From the IMG/VR virus record IMGVR_UViG_3300036900_000443, positions 1 to 64,000 of that record: DNA of 64,000 nt; one strand, given 5' to 3'. Of this stretch, positions 56,125-62,547 are shown piece after piece. A program made the translations under genes and the position numbers. A model generated the notes under the pieces. The model worked only from the letters and a program-made list of their open reading frames with translations. It was not told the origin of the DNA and made no database searches. This DNA is from a virus. The stretch's first letter is position 1, and every line of letters starts with the position of its first letter.

Positions 56125-56439
56125 ATGCCTTCGACAGAAGAAGTCTTCGCGAGGTTACACGCTTATATCGACCGGGTTCACGAAGAACGGGTCCGCCTGC
56201 GTCAGGAACGAGACCGCTACCGGGCCTCGTACGAGGGGGCGGTGGCTGCGGCGAAACACCTAGAGGATCAGGTAGGATGCCGAGACGTTGAGATCCAGCG
56301 GTTGGTCGAATATATCGTAGAGCTTCGGGACGCACTGGAACAGGTGCGTAGAACCGATTACGTCTCGAATCACCTGTGCTGCACTTGCTACATTTGCAAG
56401 GCGCTAGGCGCTAAAGAGAGGAATGCCCCTGTCGTCTAA
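56125..56439 (+). CDS. Coiled-coil protein with Cys motif (104 aa)
   Basis: MPSTEEVFARLHAYIDRVHE starts six bases after the previous stop. A long coiled coil (VRLRQERDRYRASYEGAVAA) is followed by CCTCYICK, which may bind zinc. Its last codons overlap the start box of the next gene (GAGAGGAATGCCCCTG). It is the entry to the small-gene array. Confidence 0.6.
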   Translation: MPSTEEVFARLHAYIDRVHEERVRLRQERDRYRASYEGAVAAAKHLEDQVGCRDVEIQRLVEYIVELRDALEQVRRTDYVSNHLCCTCYICKALGAKERNAPVV

Positions 56440-56629
56440 AGAGCGCCTAGTGGCAGAACGCTGCATCGAGATTGCCGAGACCTACTCGGATCAGATGTGG
56501 CGGCTCTATAAGCGCGGCTGGGGGCCGGAGCGGGCGGACCCGCACTGGCAAGGACTTTCGGACGGGGCCGCAGAAGTCGCCGAATTGATTCGCAAAGAAT
56601 TCAAGATTGCCGCCAAGGAGATTCGCTGA
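56423..56629 (+). CDS. Small array protein 1 (68 aa)
   Basis: First gene of the array with the recurring start box (GAGAGGAATGCCCCTG). Helical, charged (LVAERCIEIAETYSDQMWRL). Ends one base before the next ATG. No family recognised. Confidence 0.65.
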   Translation: MPLSSKERLVAERCIEIAETYSDQMWRLYKRGWGPERADPHWQGLSDGAAEVAELIRKEFKIAAKEIR

Positions 56630-56830
56630 ATGCCCAACAAGGAGTGGCATATCTACCCCGACGTGCAGCCGCTAGCCTACGAAGACTGGGTCGCAGAGGT
56701 CGAGAGGCTGCTCCAGCAAGAAGGGTACCCGTGGGAGCTATACACCGAGCGTGACGGCATTCTGTTTGAATTGTGGGTAGAAGGCTTCACGCCATGGTTT
56801 GGAGCGGAAGAGGCCCTGATTACGACATGA
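56630..56830 (+). CDS. Small array protein 2 (66 aa)
   Basis: MPNKEWHIYPDVQPLAYEDW, acidic and Trp-rich. AAGGAGATTCGCTGA precedes the ATG. It does not have the GCCCCTG box. Unknown function. Confidence 0.6.
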   Translation: MPNKEWHIYPDVQPLAYEDWVAEVERLLQQEGYPWELYTERDGILFELWVEGFTPWFGAEEALITT

Positions 56831-56856
56831 GATTTAGGCTGCGAGGAGCGGAGAGA

Positions 56857-57042
56857 ATGGCCCCTGACAATTGGCTGGCCGAAATCTTGGATGTCTTCTT
56901 CAATGGACGTCCCGCCAGGACGACTGCCGTCCCGAAGGTTACGGTGCAGGAATTGGTCCGGCGCAAGACCTCGCACATCCTGCTGGAGGGAAAGCTGTAC
57001 CGCATAGAGGTGCGGGAGGTAAGTACGAGCAAGGACAAGTGA
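56857..57042 (+). CDS. Small array protein 3 (61 aa)
   Basis: Start at MAPDNWLAEILDVFFNGRPA is chosen because GGAGAGAATGGCCCCTGAC is a one-base variant of the start box; an ATG at 56827 overlapping the previous stop would add ten residues. Basic middle (VQELVRRKTSHILLEGKLYR). Unknown function. Confidence 0.55.
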   Translation: MAPDNWLAEILDVFFNGRPARTTAVPKVTVQELVRRKTSHILLEGKLYRIEVREVSTSKDK

Positions 57043-57047
57043 AAGAA

Positions 57048-57263
57048 ATGCCCCCTAACGATCCAGTGAATCATCCCGCGCATTACACCTCGCATCCCGC
57101 CGGCATCGAATGCATCGATGTGGTAGAGCACATGTGTTTCAATTTGGGCAACGCCATCAAATACATTTGGCGTTTCGAGAAGAAGAACGGCGTGGAAGAC
57201 TTAAAGAAAGCCCGCTGGTATTTGAACCGGGAGATCGCGAGGCTAGAAAGAAATGCCCCTTGA
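57048..57263 (+). CDS. DUF3310-family protein (71 aa)
   Basis: DPVNHPAHYTSHPAGIECID, then VVEHMCFNLGNAIKYIWRFE and EDLKKARWYLNREI, is the complete DUF3310 signature, related to T7 gp1.7 C-terminal region and common in phage nucleotide-metabolism clusters. The start box is GAAAGAAATGCCCCCTAAC. It overlaps the following start by 11 bases. T7 gp1.7 is a nucleotide kinase, but this short version has only the HPAHY domain. Confidence 0.85.
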   Translation: MPPNDPVNHPAHYTSHPAGIECIDVVEHMCFNLGNAIKYIWRFEKKNGVEDLKKARWYLNREIARLERNAP

Positions 57264-57462
57264 CGACCGGAGGCCGTTCTGGACGCGAAGCCGTTTCCGT
57301 TGGCGCTGCGGCTATCGCGTGCCACGCTGGCTGTATTACCGGAAGCTAGAGGAACTAGCGGCGGCCGGCATACGCCACGAAGACCTGCCTCCCATGTCCT
57401 ATTACGCCGTCATGCGGTTAAGCGCAGAAGAAGCGCGGAGAATGAAGAGAAATGGTAAATAG
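57253..57462 (+). CDS. Small basic array protein (69 aa)
   Basis: Start box GAAAGAAATGCCCCTTGAC within the DUF3310 end. Arg-rich (RRPFWTRSRFRWRCGYRVPR) N-terminus and a helical C-terminus. Overlaps the next start by 11 bases. Unknown function. Confidence 0.6.
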   Translation: MPLDDRRPFWTRSRFRWRCGYRVPRWLYYRKLEELAAAGIRHEDLPPMSYYAVMRLSAEEARRMKRNGK

Positions 57463-57655
57463 CCTCACGCCGTCTGCCATTGTGCAGCTCATCTTTCTAA
57501 TCGGACAACTGTTCTTCGTTGCCTATCTGGCCCATCTTGCACGTCAGGACCGGAAGGCAGATCGTCAGTTATTGGAAAGCATGGACCGCATCGAGATGCT
57601 GTTGACGAAAGAGGCGCAACAACGCCGAATTATCCAGAAGGTCACAAGCCACTGA
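57452..57655 (+). CDS. Small single-pass membrane protein (67 aa)
   Basis: Residues 8-28 (AIVQLIFLIGQLFFVAYLAHL) are a clear transmembrane helix, followed by a charged coiled coil (RKADRQLLESMDRIEMLLTK). This topology is like small holin-associated or Rz-like anchors, but no lysis enzyme is nearby. It does not use the GCCCCTG box. Confidence 0.65.
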   Translation: MVNSLTPSAIVQLIFLIGQLFFVAYLAHLARQDRKADRQLLESMDRIEMLLTKEAQQRRIIQKVTSH

Positions 57656-57668
57656 GGAAATCTGAAAA

Positions 57669-57908
57669 ATGCCCCTGACTGAGGAAGACAGCGGCCAATC
57701 GTCCGCAGAAGATCAAGAAGACGAGCCGTTGGCGAGTGTATCGTTAATGCCTGCGGAATGGTCGTTTGTCATCTCCTGTTTGGCTCGTGTGGCTCAAGAG
57801 CGTCTCTCGCAGACAAAAGAGTGCTGTGCTTATGCTTACAAGATGCAATGTAAGATCGTTGCCGGATTAGCGGCACAGGAGAGGAATGCCCCTGGCGCAG
57901 GACAATAG
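57669..57908 (+). CDS. Array protein, EW-family member A (79 aa)
   Basis: Start box CTGAAAAATGCCCCTGAC. After an acidic start comes SVSLMPAEWSFVISCLARVA, similar to the 58123 and 59411 proteins (S, aliphatic, L, AEW or HEW, then a helix). The C-terminus (QERNAPGAGQ) is encoded by the next start cassette. Probable paralogue group of unknown role. Confidence 0.65.
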   Translation: MPLTEEDSGQSSAEDQEDEPLASVSLMPAEWSFVISCLARVAQERLSQTKECCAYAYKMQCKIVAGLAAQERNAPGAGQ

Positions 57909-58119
57909 CAGCATGCCGTCCGCAACGCGCTACAAGAGCCTGACCCTGATCCTGCAATCAGAAGATGGCAGCACCCGGATCAAACTAGACGATCCGAGTC
58001 GCGACCTGATGCTTGCTGACAGCATCATTGCCCCGTTGGTCCGGTTGCACGAATCTACGATGGGCGAACCTGCGGCAACCGAATTGCCGTCCTGCAAAAC
58101 TCCCTCGGAGGAAATCTGA
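57886..58119 (+). CDS. Array protein with MPLAQDNSSM start (77 aa)
   Basis: The first ten residues are identical to those of the 58699 gene, and close to the 58307 gene, because they are encoded by a duplicated start cassette (MPLAQDNSSM). The remainder (YKSLTLILQSEDGSTRIKLD) differs. It ends EEI like the 58966 gene. Unknown function. Confidence 0.65.
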   Translation: MPLAQDNSSMPSATRYKSLTLILQSEDGSTRIKLDDPSRDLMLADSIIAPLVRLHESTMGEPAATELPSCKTPSEEI

Positions 58120-58122
58120 GAA

Positions 58123-58329
58123 ATGCCCCCTGAGACGGAAATTAGCATTACGCTTACGTTCGCTGAATGGGTAGAAGTCATGGTTGCGGTAAGTGGCGCG
58201 GCACACGCTAGCTCGGCAGACAAAGTAGTCGAACTGTTAAGGGAATCGCACTGTACCATCTCGCAAACCTTGTTAAAAGCACATACGGCATATGCCAAGG
58301 AGAGAAATGCCGCTGACGCAGGACAATAG
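58123..58329 (+). CDS. Array protein, EW-family member B (68 aa)
   Basis: Start box GGAGGAAATCTGAGAAATGCCCCC. ISITLTFAEWVEVMVAVSGA aligns with the paralogues at 57669 and 59411. The last residues (KERNAADAGQ) come from the next cassette, read in another frame. Unknown function. Confidence 0.65.
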   Translation: MPPETEISITLTFAEWVEVMVAVSGAAHASSADKVVELLRESHCTISQTLLKAHTAYAKERNAADAGQ

Positions 58330-58456
58330 CCGCATGCCCAGAAATCCGTTTATGCCGGGGTCGCTCGAAACAGTATCGGTACATTGGCTTGCACGCCAGT
58401 GTCTCTCCGCCAGGAGAGGATTCCCGGCTCCCATAAGTGCCTCCGAGGAATCCTAG
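58307..58456 (+). CDS. Very small array protein (49 aa)
   Basis: The cassette start MPLTQDNSRM is followed by 39 residues (for example FMPGSLETVSVHWLARQCLS) and a stop three bases before the next cassette. The spacing fits the array exactly, so it is probably a true tiny gene or a decayed one. Unknown function. Confidence 0.5.
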   Translation: MPLTQDNSRMPRNPFMPGSLETVSVHWLARQCLSARRGFPAPISASEES

Positions 58457-58458
58457 AA

Positions 58459-58695
58459 ATGCCCCTGCCTGAAAAAATCCCAGAGAGCTTTGAGCGTGCT
58501 GTGGTGAGTGTGGAATATGATCTCGACAAGAACTGGAGTCACGTAGGGCTGGCGTGCGGTCACACTAGTTATGTACTGGATTACTGGAATGCGCCCACAA
58601 AATACTGCCCATCGTGCGTGCATCAGAAGCTAAAGGCCCTACTTAGCGTCAGGCCACCGGACGGACATCCAGTGGACATTCCAGAGGAGTCTTGA
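58459..58695 (+). CDS. Zinc-ribbon array protein (78 aa)
   Basis: Start box CCTAGAAATGCCCCTGCC. ACGHTSYVLDYWNAPTKYC followed by PSC gives a CGH...CPSC zinc site. Ends PEES next to the following start box. Unknown function. Confidence 0.65.
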   Translation: MPLPEKIPESFERAVVSVEYDLDKNWSHVGLACGHTSYVLDYWNAPTKYCPSCVHQKLKALLSVRPPDGHPVDIPEES

Positions 58696-58698
58696 GAA

Positions 58699-58962
58699 AT
58701 GCCCCTGGCGCAGGACAATAGCAGCATGTACCTCTTCGGCCCAGAAGATGCAGGAATCAGCCTGAATACGGAAAGTAAACTGCAAGCCGCGCTCCGCACG
58801 GCAGATGCCTGTGCAATCGTTGCAGAGCAGTATGCGGCAGAGATCCGGCGATTACAGGCAGGAAACGATTGGGAGGCCAAGGCGGCTGGAGCAGAAATGG
58901 CAGCGGCGTTGATTCGTTCCCGATTCAACGTTCTTTACGTCAAGCCTGCAGGAGAAATCTGA
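58699..58962 (+). CDS. Array protein with MPLAQDNSSM start (87 aa)
   Basis: The first ten residues repeat those of the 57886 gene. Helical middle (LQAALRTADACAIVAEQYAA) and basic C-terminus. Ends GEI in the GGAGAAATCTGAG box. Unknown function. Confidence 0.65.
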   Translation: MPLAQDNSSMYLFGPEDAGISLNTESKLQAALRTADACAIVAEQYAAEIRRLQAGNDWEAKAAGAEMAAALIRSRFNVLYVKPAGEI

Positions 58963-58965
58963 GAA

Positions 58966-59193
58966 ATGCCCCTGTATCGTGAAAAGCTTCAGCGCGTCGA
59001 GTTCCCGCGTAAACAAACCAATGTCGTAGATCGACTGGTGCGTCCCGTTGTGCGATTGTATGCACGCATGGGAGAATCCGGCACGATCAACTTAGAAGCA
59101 CTGGCGCGTGATTGCTACATGCAGGGACTACTAGATGGTGTTCAGATAGCACCGCGATTGCTTCTCGCAAAACTACCGAAGGAGGAAATCTGA
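58966..59193 (+). CDS. Small basic array protein (75 aa)
   Basis: Start box GGAGAAATCTGAGAAATGCCCCTG. Arg-rich helical sequence (VDRLVRPVVRLYARMGESGT). Ends PKEEI in the next box. Unknown function. Confidence 0.65.
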   Translation: MPLYREKLQRVEFPRKQTNVVDRLVRPVVRLYARMGESGTINLEALARDCYMQGLLDGVQIAPRLLLAKLPKEEI

Positions 59194-59196
59194 GAA

Positions 59197-59427
59197 ATGC
59201 CCCCTGTCTTTAAAATCGGCTCTCGCGTTCGATATCGCTGGGGGCATCGGGATACTGGGACTATCACAGGCCGCGTTCGCTGTAGCGTTTTCTGTTGGTC
59301 TGTGTGTTGGGATCACGATCCGCATGGATCTCGCGGCGTAGCGTACGAAGAGAATTTGGAGTTAATCGATAGCGCACCAGCGTCCATGCTACAGCCTGAA
59401 ACGGAGAGAAATGCCCCTGGTTCCTGA
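59197..59427 (+). CDS. SH3/KOW-like small array protein (76 aa)
   Basis: Residues 4-53 (FKIGSRVRYRWGHRDTGTIT, then GVAYEENLELI) have the strand pattern of a small SH3-like barrel with a GTITGRV turn. Several Cys (VRCSVFCWSVCWDHD) may bind metal. The C-terminus ERNAPGS is encoded by the next cassette. Function unknown; such barrels bind proteins or nucleic acids. Confidence 0.65.
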   Translation: MPPVFKIGSRVRYRWGHRDTGTITGRVRCSVFCWSVCWDHDPHGSRGVAYEENLELIDSAPASMLQPETERNAPGS

Positions 59428-59644
59428 AAAGCTCAGCGTTGCGTTATACCGTCACGAATGGCGCTTAGTGCTTGCTGGACTGTTGGTGCTAGAAAAACAG
59501 GTGGTATTCAAGGAACCGGATTTCCCGCAGATCATCGTGGACATCCATTTGGCTCAGCGCGTGATTGAGAAAGCTGTCAAGCGCGAAGAAACTCCTGAAG
59601 ACAAGCCACAGGAAAATCTCCAGCCGCAAACACCTGACGAATAA
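59411..59644 (+). CDS. Array protein, EW-family member C (77 aa)
   Basis: Last gene of the rightward transcript, with start box GAGAGAAATGCCCCTGG. KLSVALYRHEWRLVLAGLLV aligns with the paralogues at 57669 and 58123. The C-terminus is acidic and Pro/Gln-rich. Unknown function. Confidence 0.65.
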   Translation: MPLVPEKLSVALYRHEWRLVLAGLLVLEKQVVFKEPDFPQIIVDIHLAQRVIEKAVKREETPEDKPQENLQPQTPDE

Positions 59645-59796
59645 CGCCACGTCCGATAACTAGGAATACTGTAAGCAGGGGAGAGGTTGTTCCTGCCTCG
59701 CCCCCGTTGCATGCAATCGCGCAGTTCTCTCGGTGCTCTCAGTAAGCTAAACGGCTGAACTGCTCGAACAGTAATATATCACTTCTTCCCTGCAAA

Positions 59797-59828
59797 TCGA
59801 AAAGCCGGGATAGCGTCCCGGCCTTCGA
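59797..59828. terminator. Bidirectional terminator between early and late units
   Basis: GCCGGGA (59804-59810), loop TAGCG and TCCCGGC (59816-59822) form a perfect stem, extended outside by TCGAA/TTCGA. On the minus strand TTTT follows at once, as expected for the end of the late transcript; on the plus strand it follows the last array gene by 160 bases. Confidence 0.75.
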
Positions 59829-59860
59829 AATCCACCTTGTAGGGCAGAAAGGAGGTTCGT

Positions 59861-59935
59861 ATGAACCTTCTGATACTGCTCCTGATTGTACTACTGGTCA
59901 GGAATGCGCGGCTAAAGATCGAAATCGATCTCTAG
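59861..59935 (+). CDS. Mini membrane peptide (24 aa)
   Basis: The ATG is preceded by AAAGGAGGTTCGT, the best ribosome-binding site in the window. The peptide has 12 hydrophobic residues (LLILLLIVLLVR after MN) and a charged C-terminus (LKIEIDL). Tiny leucine-rich membrane peptides occur in many bacteria and phages and may act as pinholins or toxins. It lies just after the bidirectional terminator and convergent with a second mini peptide. Confidence 0.5.
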   Translation: MNLLILLLIVLLVRNARLKIEIDL

Positions 59936-60000
59936 CTAGCGCAAGAGGGCGGGCGGGTCACATCCATCCGCCCTCTCAGCATCTAATATAAAGCGAACGG

Positions 60001-60078
60001 CTACAGCCGAGACAGCGCCCACAGAATCAAAATACAGACCACCACAATAAAGGCCGCCATCAGTAGCAGCGGTAGCAA
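60001..60078 (-). CDS. Mini membrane peptide, last gene of the late unit (25 aa)
   Basis: A TTG directly follows the stop of the PxHPI-repeat gene (TAGTTG), with an in-frame ATG at 60060. The peptide is almost entirely hydrophobic (LLMAAFIVVVCILILWALSR) with a basic end. Coupling to the upstream gene suggests real translation. A pinholin-like role at the end of the late operon is possible. Confidence 0.45.
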   Translation of the reverse strand: MLPLLLMAAFIVVVCILILWALSRL

Positions 60079-60675
60079 CTAGTCTTTGTCTTCTTCTTTG
60101 GCTAGCGGGTTCACCATCGGCGGGTGGCTCTCCGGCGGGGCGAGTGCCCATACCCAGCCGATGCCCGGCACATACACCTGCAGCCAGCGCGGATCATCGC
60201 TCGGTGGCCGGTTGATCGGATTGGTGACGGAAGCGTCTTCGCCACCACCCCCACCACCACCTGGGGGCTGCGGAGGAAGAACGATCGGATGCGACGGATG
60301 GCCGGGACTCGGCCAAATCCCCGGTGGGTAGAAGATGGGATGCTCCGGATGTCCCGGTGATGGCCAGATCCCTGGGGGCGGATTGTAAATCGGATGCGTG
60401 GGCACGCCTGGGCTGGGCCAAATGCTCGGCGGCCAATAGATTGGGTGGGTGGGGCGGCCTGGGTCCGGCCAGATTCCCGGCGCGGGCGGGACCACGATAG
60501 GGTGCGTGGGCACGCCGGGCGACGGCCAGATGCCGGGCGGTGGATTGTAGATAGGATGTGTCGGCACGCCAGGAGAAGGCCAAATGCTGGGCGGCTGTTC
60601 CGGCGGCAAGACGATGGGATGCTCCGGATGCCCCTCGGAGGAGATGGGGATAATCCATGCTAAGAACTTGCTCAT
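60079..60675 (-). CDS. PxHPI-repeat protein (198 aa)
   Basis: AAAGGAAAAC precedes the ATG. Residues about 14-140 consist of eight tandem units of 15-20 residues of the type PPGIWPSPGVPTHPIYN, each with an Ile-Trp-Pro and a His-Pro-Ile. A Gly run and a soluble C-terminus (DPRWLQVYVPGIGWVWALAP) follow. Such Pro-rich repeat proteins are found late in several environmental phages; rod-like spacers, cell-wall binding or tail appendage roles are possible. No signal peptide is evident. Confidence 0.75.
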   Translation of the reverse strand: MSKFLAWIIPISSEGHPEHPIVLPPEQPPSIWPSPGVPTHPIYNPPPGIWPSPGVPTHPIVVPPAPGIWPDPGRPTHPIYWPPSIWPSPGVPTHPIYNPPPGIWPSPGHPEHPIFYPPGIWPSPGHPSHPIVLPPQPPGGGGGGGEDASVTNPINRPPSDDPRWLQVYVPGIGWVWALAPPESHPPMVNPLAKEEDKD

Positions 60676-60711
60676 GTTTTCCTTTCTAATTGCTCACTAG
60701 TGGCTCACTAG

Positions 60712-62244
60712 TTACTGCTTCAGATCTCTTTCGCTGATGTCTCGGAACTGGTCCCACGGAATGACATGCTCGGACACCTGCGTCTTGCTGCGCTTCACTA
60801 GAAGATGCAGCCCGTCATCATGCGGCACAAGACCCCAGCCGCCGGCCGGGACCGGCGTCTCGTCGATCCCATTCACGCGCCGAGTCTCCTGCCTCCGATA
60901 CTCGCGGTGAACGTCTGCCAGCTCGCTGCCGGAACCGTGCGTAATGTGCGCTGTAGCCGAAACGCTTCCCGCCACGTACACGTTGAATTGAAAGTTCAAC
61001 TGCCCGGTGAAGCTGGCGATATAGGGATTACTGCCGTTAATCGTATTGCCAGATCCCAGACTCATCGAGCCCTTCGATCCCCCGATAACCAGCCAGCTGT
61101 TGTTGGCGGCGGGAAGGTTGAATATTGTGCCGCCACTCGCCGATGCCACGTTGACGACCAGGTCGCCGTTTACGGTATGCGTACCGCTGGCCAGGGCGCC
61201 GCTAACCGCCAGGGCCCCTGGAACGTGCAGCTGATTGTCACCGCCGGTCGCCGTAATGGTCGGATTATTCGAGCCGTCGAATTGCAGTAGAATTTTCTGC
61301 GCGGCACTGGAGTCTTTAGCAACCTGCAGGGCGGGGTACGTTGCGATCCCGCCCTGCGTCGCAAGCCCGCCCAGGATCGTCAGCGAGCCTGTGACTCCGC
61401 TAAAGTCCAGTGTCGGCTGGGTGCCAGCCAGGCGGAAGCGAAAGTACTTCGTCCACCCTGGCGACTGATCGCACACGACCAGGTTGGGCGCCACATACTG
61501 TACCGAGCTGCTCTCAGTGGTCATCACGTACAGAATGTTGTCACTGCTCACTAGCCCGATGCTGGCCCGGTTCGAAGCATCGAAGTTCAGGGTGACAGCA
61601 TACGGATCCTTCACCACGCGGAGCTGTGTTCGTACGTCACAGTTGCCCGACAAGCTCGTCATGCCCGTCACGGTAAACGTGCCAGCATTACTGGTCGTCA
61701 TGTACGCAATGTTCGCCGGCATGAAACCCACGGGCACCTTGTTCGTGCCGTCCAGATAGCAGATGTTAGTCGGCAGCTGCGCAGAGGTCAGCACTGGCAG
61801 GTTCGCCAGCGGCACTTTATTCGTACCGTCCAGATAACAGACGTTGGCCGGCAGGTTTAACGTAGGCAGATGCCCGGCGCTGTCGAGCCGCAGGAAACCG
61901 AAGGGCTGATTGGCAGACGTCTCGAGAGCGGATATCTCCTGCGACAGCACATTGTGATACGCCGCCGAGTAATCGTTTGACACCGGAGCGCTGACAGCAT
62001 GCGCTGCCTGCGCCGAGCCGCCATAGCCGCGCTGCACCGTGATGGCGTCGCCCACGGCGCCGCTCAGCACCAACACTTCCTCGAAGTCGATCCACAGCGT
62101 CATGCCCTTCTGCACGGATACAGCGTTGGCTACATGCAGCGTGGTGTCGGTCGGCGCACAGGCCTGCGCAAGCGTAGTCGCATAGCGGTTCAGCGCTATG
62201 AGTAAATCGGAAGGTTGCGCTACCGCGGTAGGCCAGAACGGCAT
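60712..62244 (-). CDS. Tail fibre protein (510 aa)
   Basis: TAGGAG lies before the ATG at 62244; an upstream ATG lacks such a site. The N-terminus (ALNRYATTLAQACAPTDTTL, then LWIDFEEVLVLSGAVGDAIT) is a fibre base. Tandem units of CYLDGTNKVPxxxLP (near residues 130-175) precede a long beta-rich shaft, and the C-terminus (VHREYRRQETRRVNGIDETP) is basic. With the S74 fibre at 10938 and the 15818 protein it makes up the receptor-binding set. No chaperone domain was seen here. Confidence 0.78.
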   Translation of the reverse strand: MPFWPTAVAQPSDLLIALNRYATTLAQACAPTDTTLHVANAVSVQKGMTLWIDFEEVLVLSGAVGDAITVQRGYGGSAQAAHAVSAPVSNDYSAAYHNVLSQEISALETSANQPFGFLRLDSAGHLPTLNLPANVCYLDGTNKVPLANLPVLTSAQLPTNICYLDGTNKVPVGFMPANIAYMTTSNAGTFTVTGMTSLSGNCDVRTQLRVVKDPYAVTLNFDASNRASIGLVSSDNILYVMTTESSSVQYVAPNLVVCDQSPGWTKYFRFRLAGTQPTLDFSGVTGSLTILGGLATQGGIATYPALQVAKDSSAAQKILLQFDGSNNPTITATGGDNQLHVPGALAVSGALASGTHTVNGDLVVNVASASGGTIFNLPAANNSWLVIGGSKGSMSLGSGNTINGSNPYIASFTGQLNFQFNVYVAGSVSATAHITHGSGSELADVHREYRRQETRRVNGIDETPVPAGGWGLVPHDDGLHLLVKRSKTQVSEHVIPWDQFRDISERDLKQ

Positions 62245-62259
62245 TACAATGCTCCTAAG

Positions 62260-62547
62260 ATGCAACTTGCGATCGAAGATAAACTCCAGCTACGGGAAGC
62301 GCAGCTCAAGCTCAACAGCGCCCACTCCCAGCTGCTCACCGCCCAGATTGAACTGCAGGGCATGATGCAGACGGTCGAGAGCCGATACGGCGCCAAGCTC
62401 GACATGCAGACGCTCGAGTTCATTGCTCCCACTCCGCCGGTCGCTCGCCCGTCTCGACGAACCGCTGGTAAATCGGGATCTGATCAACCACTTGAAGCTG
62501 TTGTTGACGGATCTGGTCTAGGGTCTGGCGCTTCTCCGCAGCGCTAA
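62260..62547 (+). CDS. Small coiled-coil protein on the opposite strand (95 aa)
   Basis: The first 50 residues (QLAIEDKLQLREAQLKLNSA, HSQLLTAQIELQGMMQTVES) are a convincing amphipathic coiled coil and third codon positions are GC-rich in this frame. The gene fills the gap between two minus-strand genes and overlaps the 3' end of the giant gene by 128 bases. No good ribosome-binding site is seen, which lowers confidence. It may be an accessory of the fibre. Confidence 0.45.
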   Translation: MQLAIEDKLQLREAQLKLNSAHSQLLTAQIELQGMMQTVESRYGAKLDMQTLEFIAPTPPVARPSRRTAGKSGSDQPLEAVVDGSGLGSGASPQR

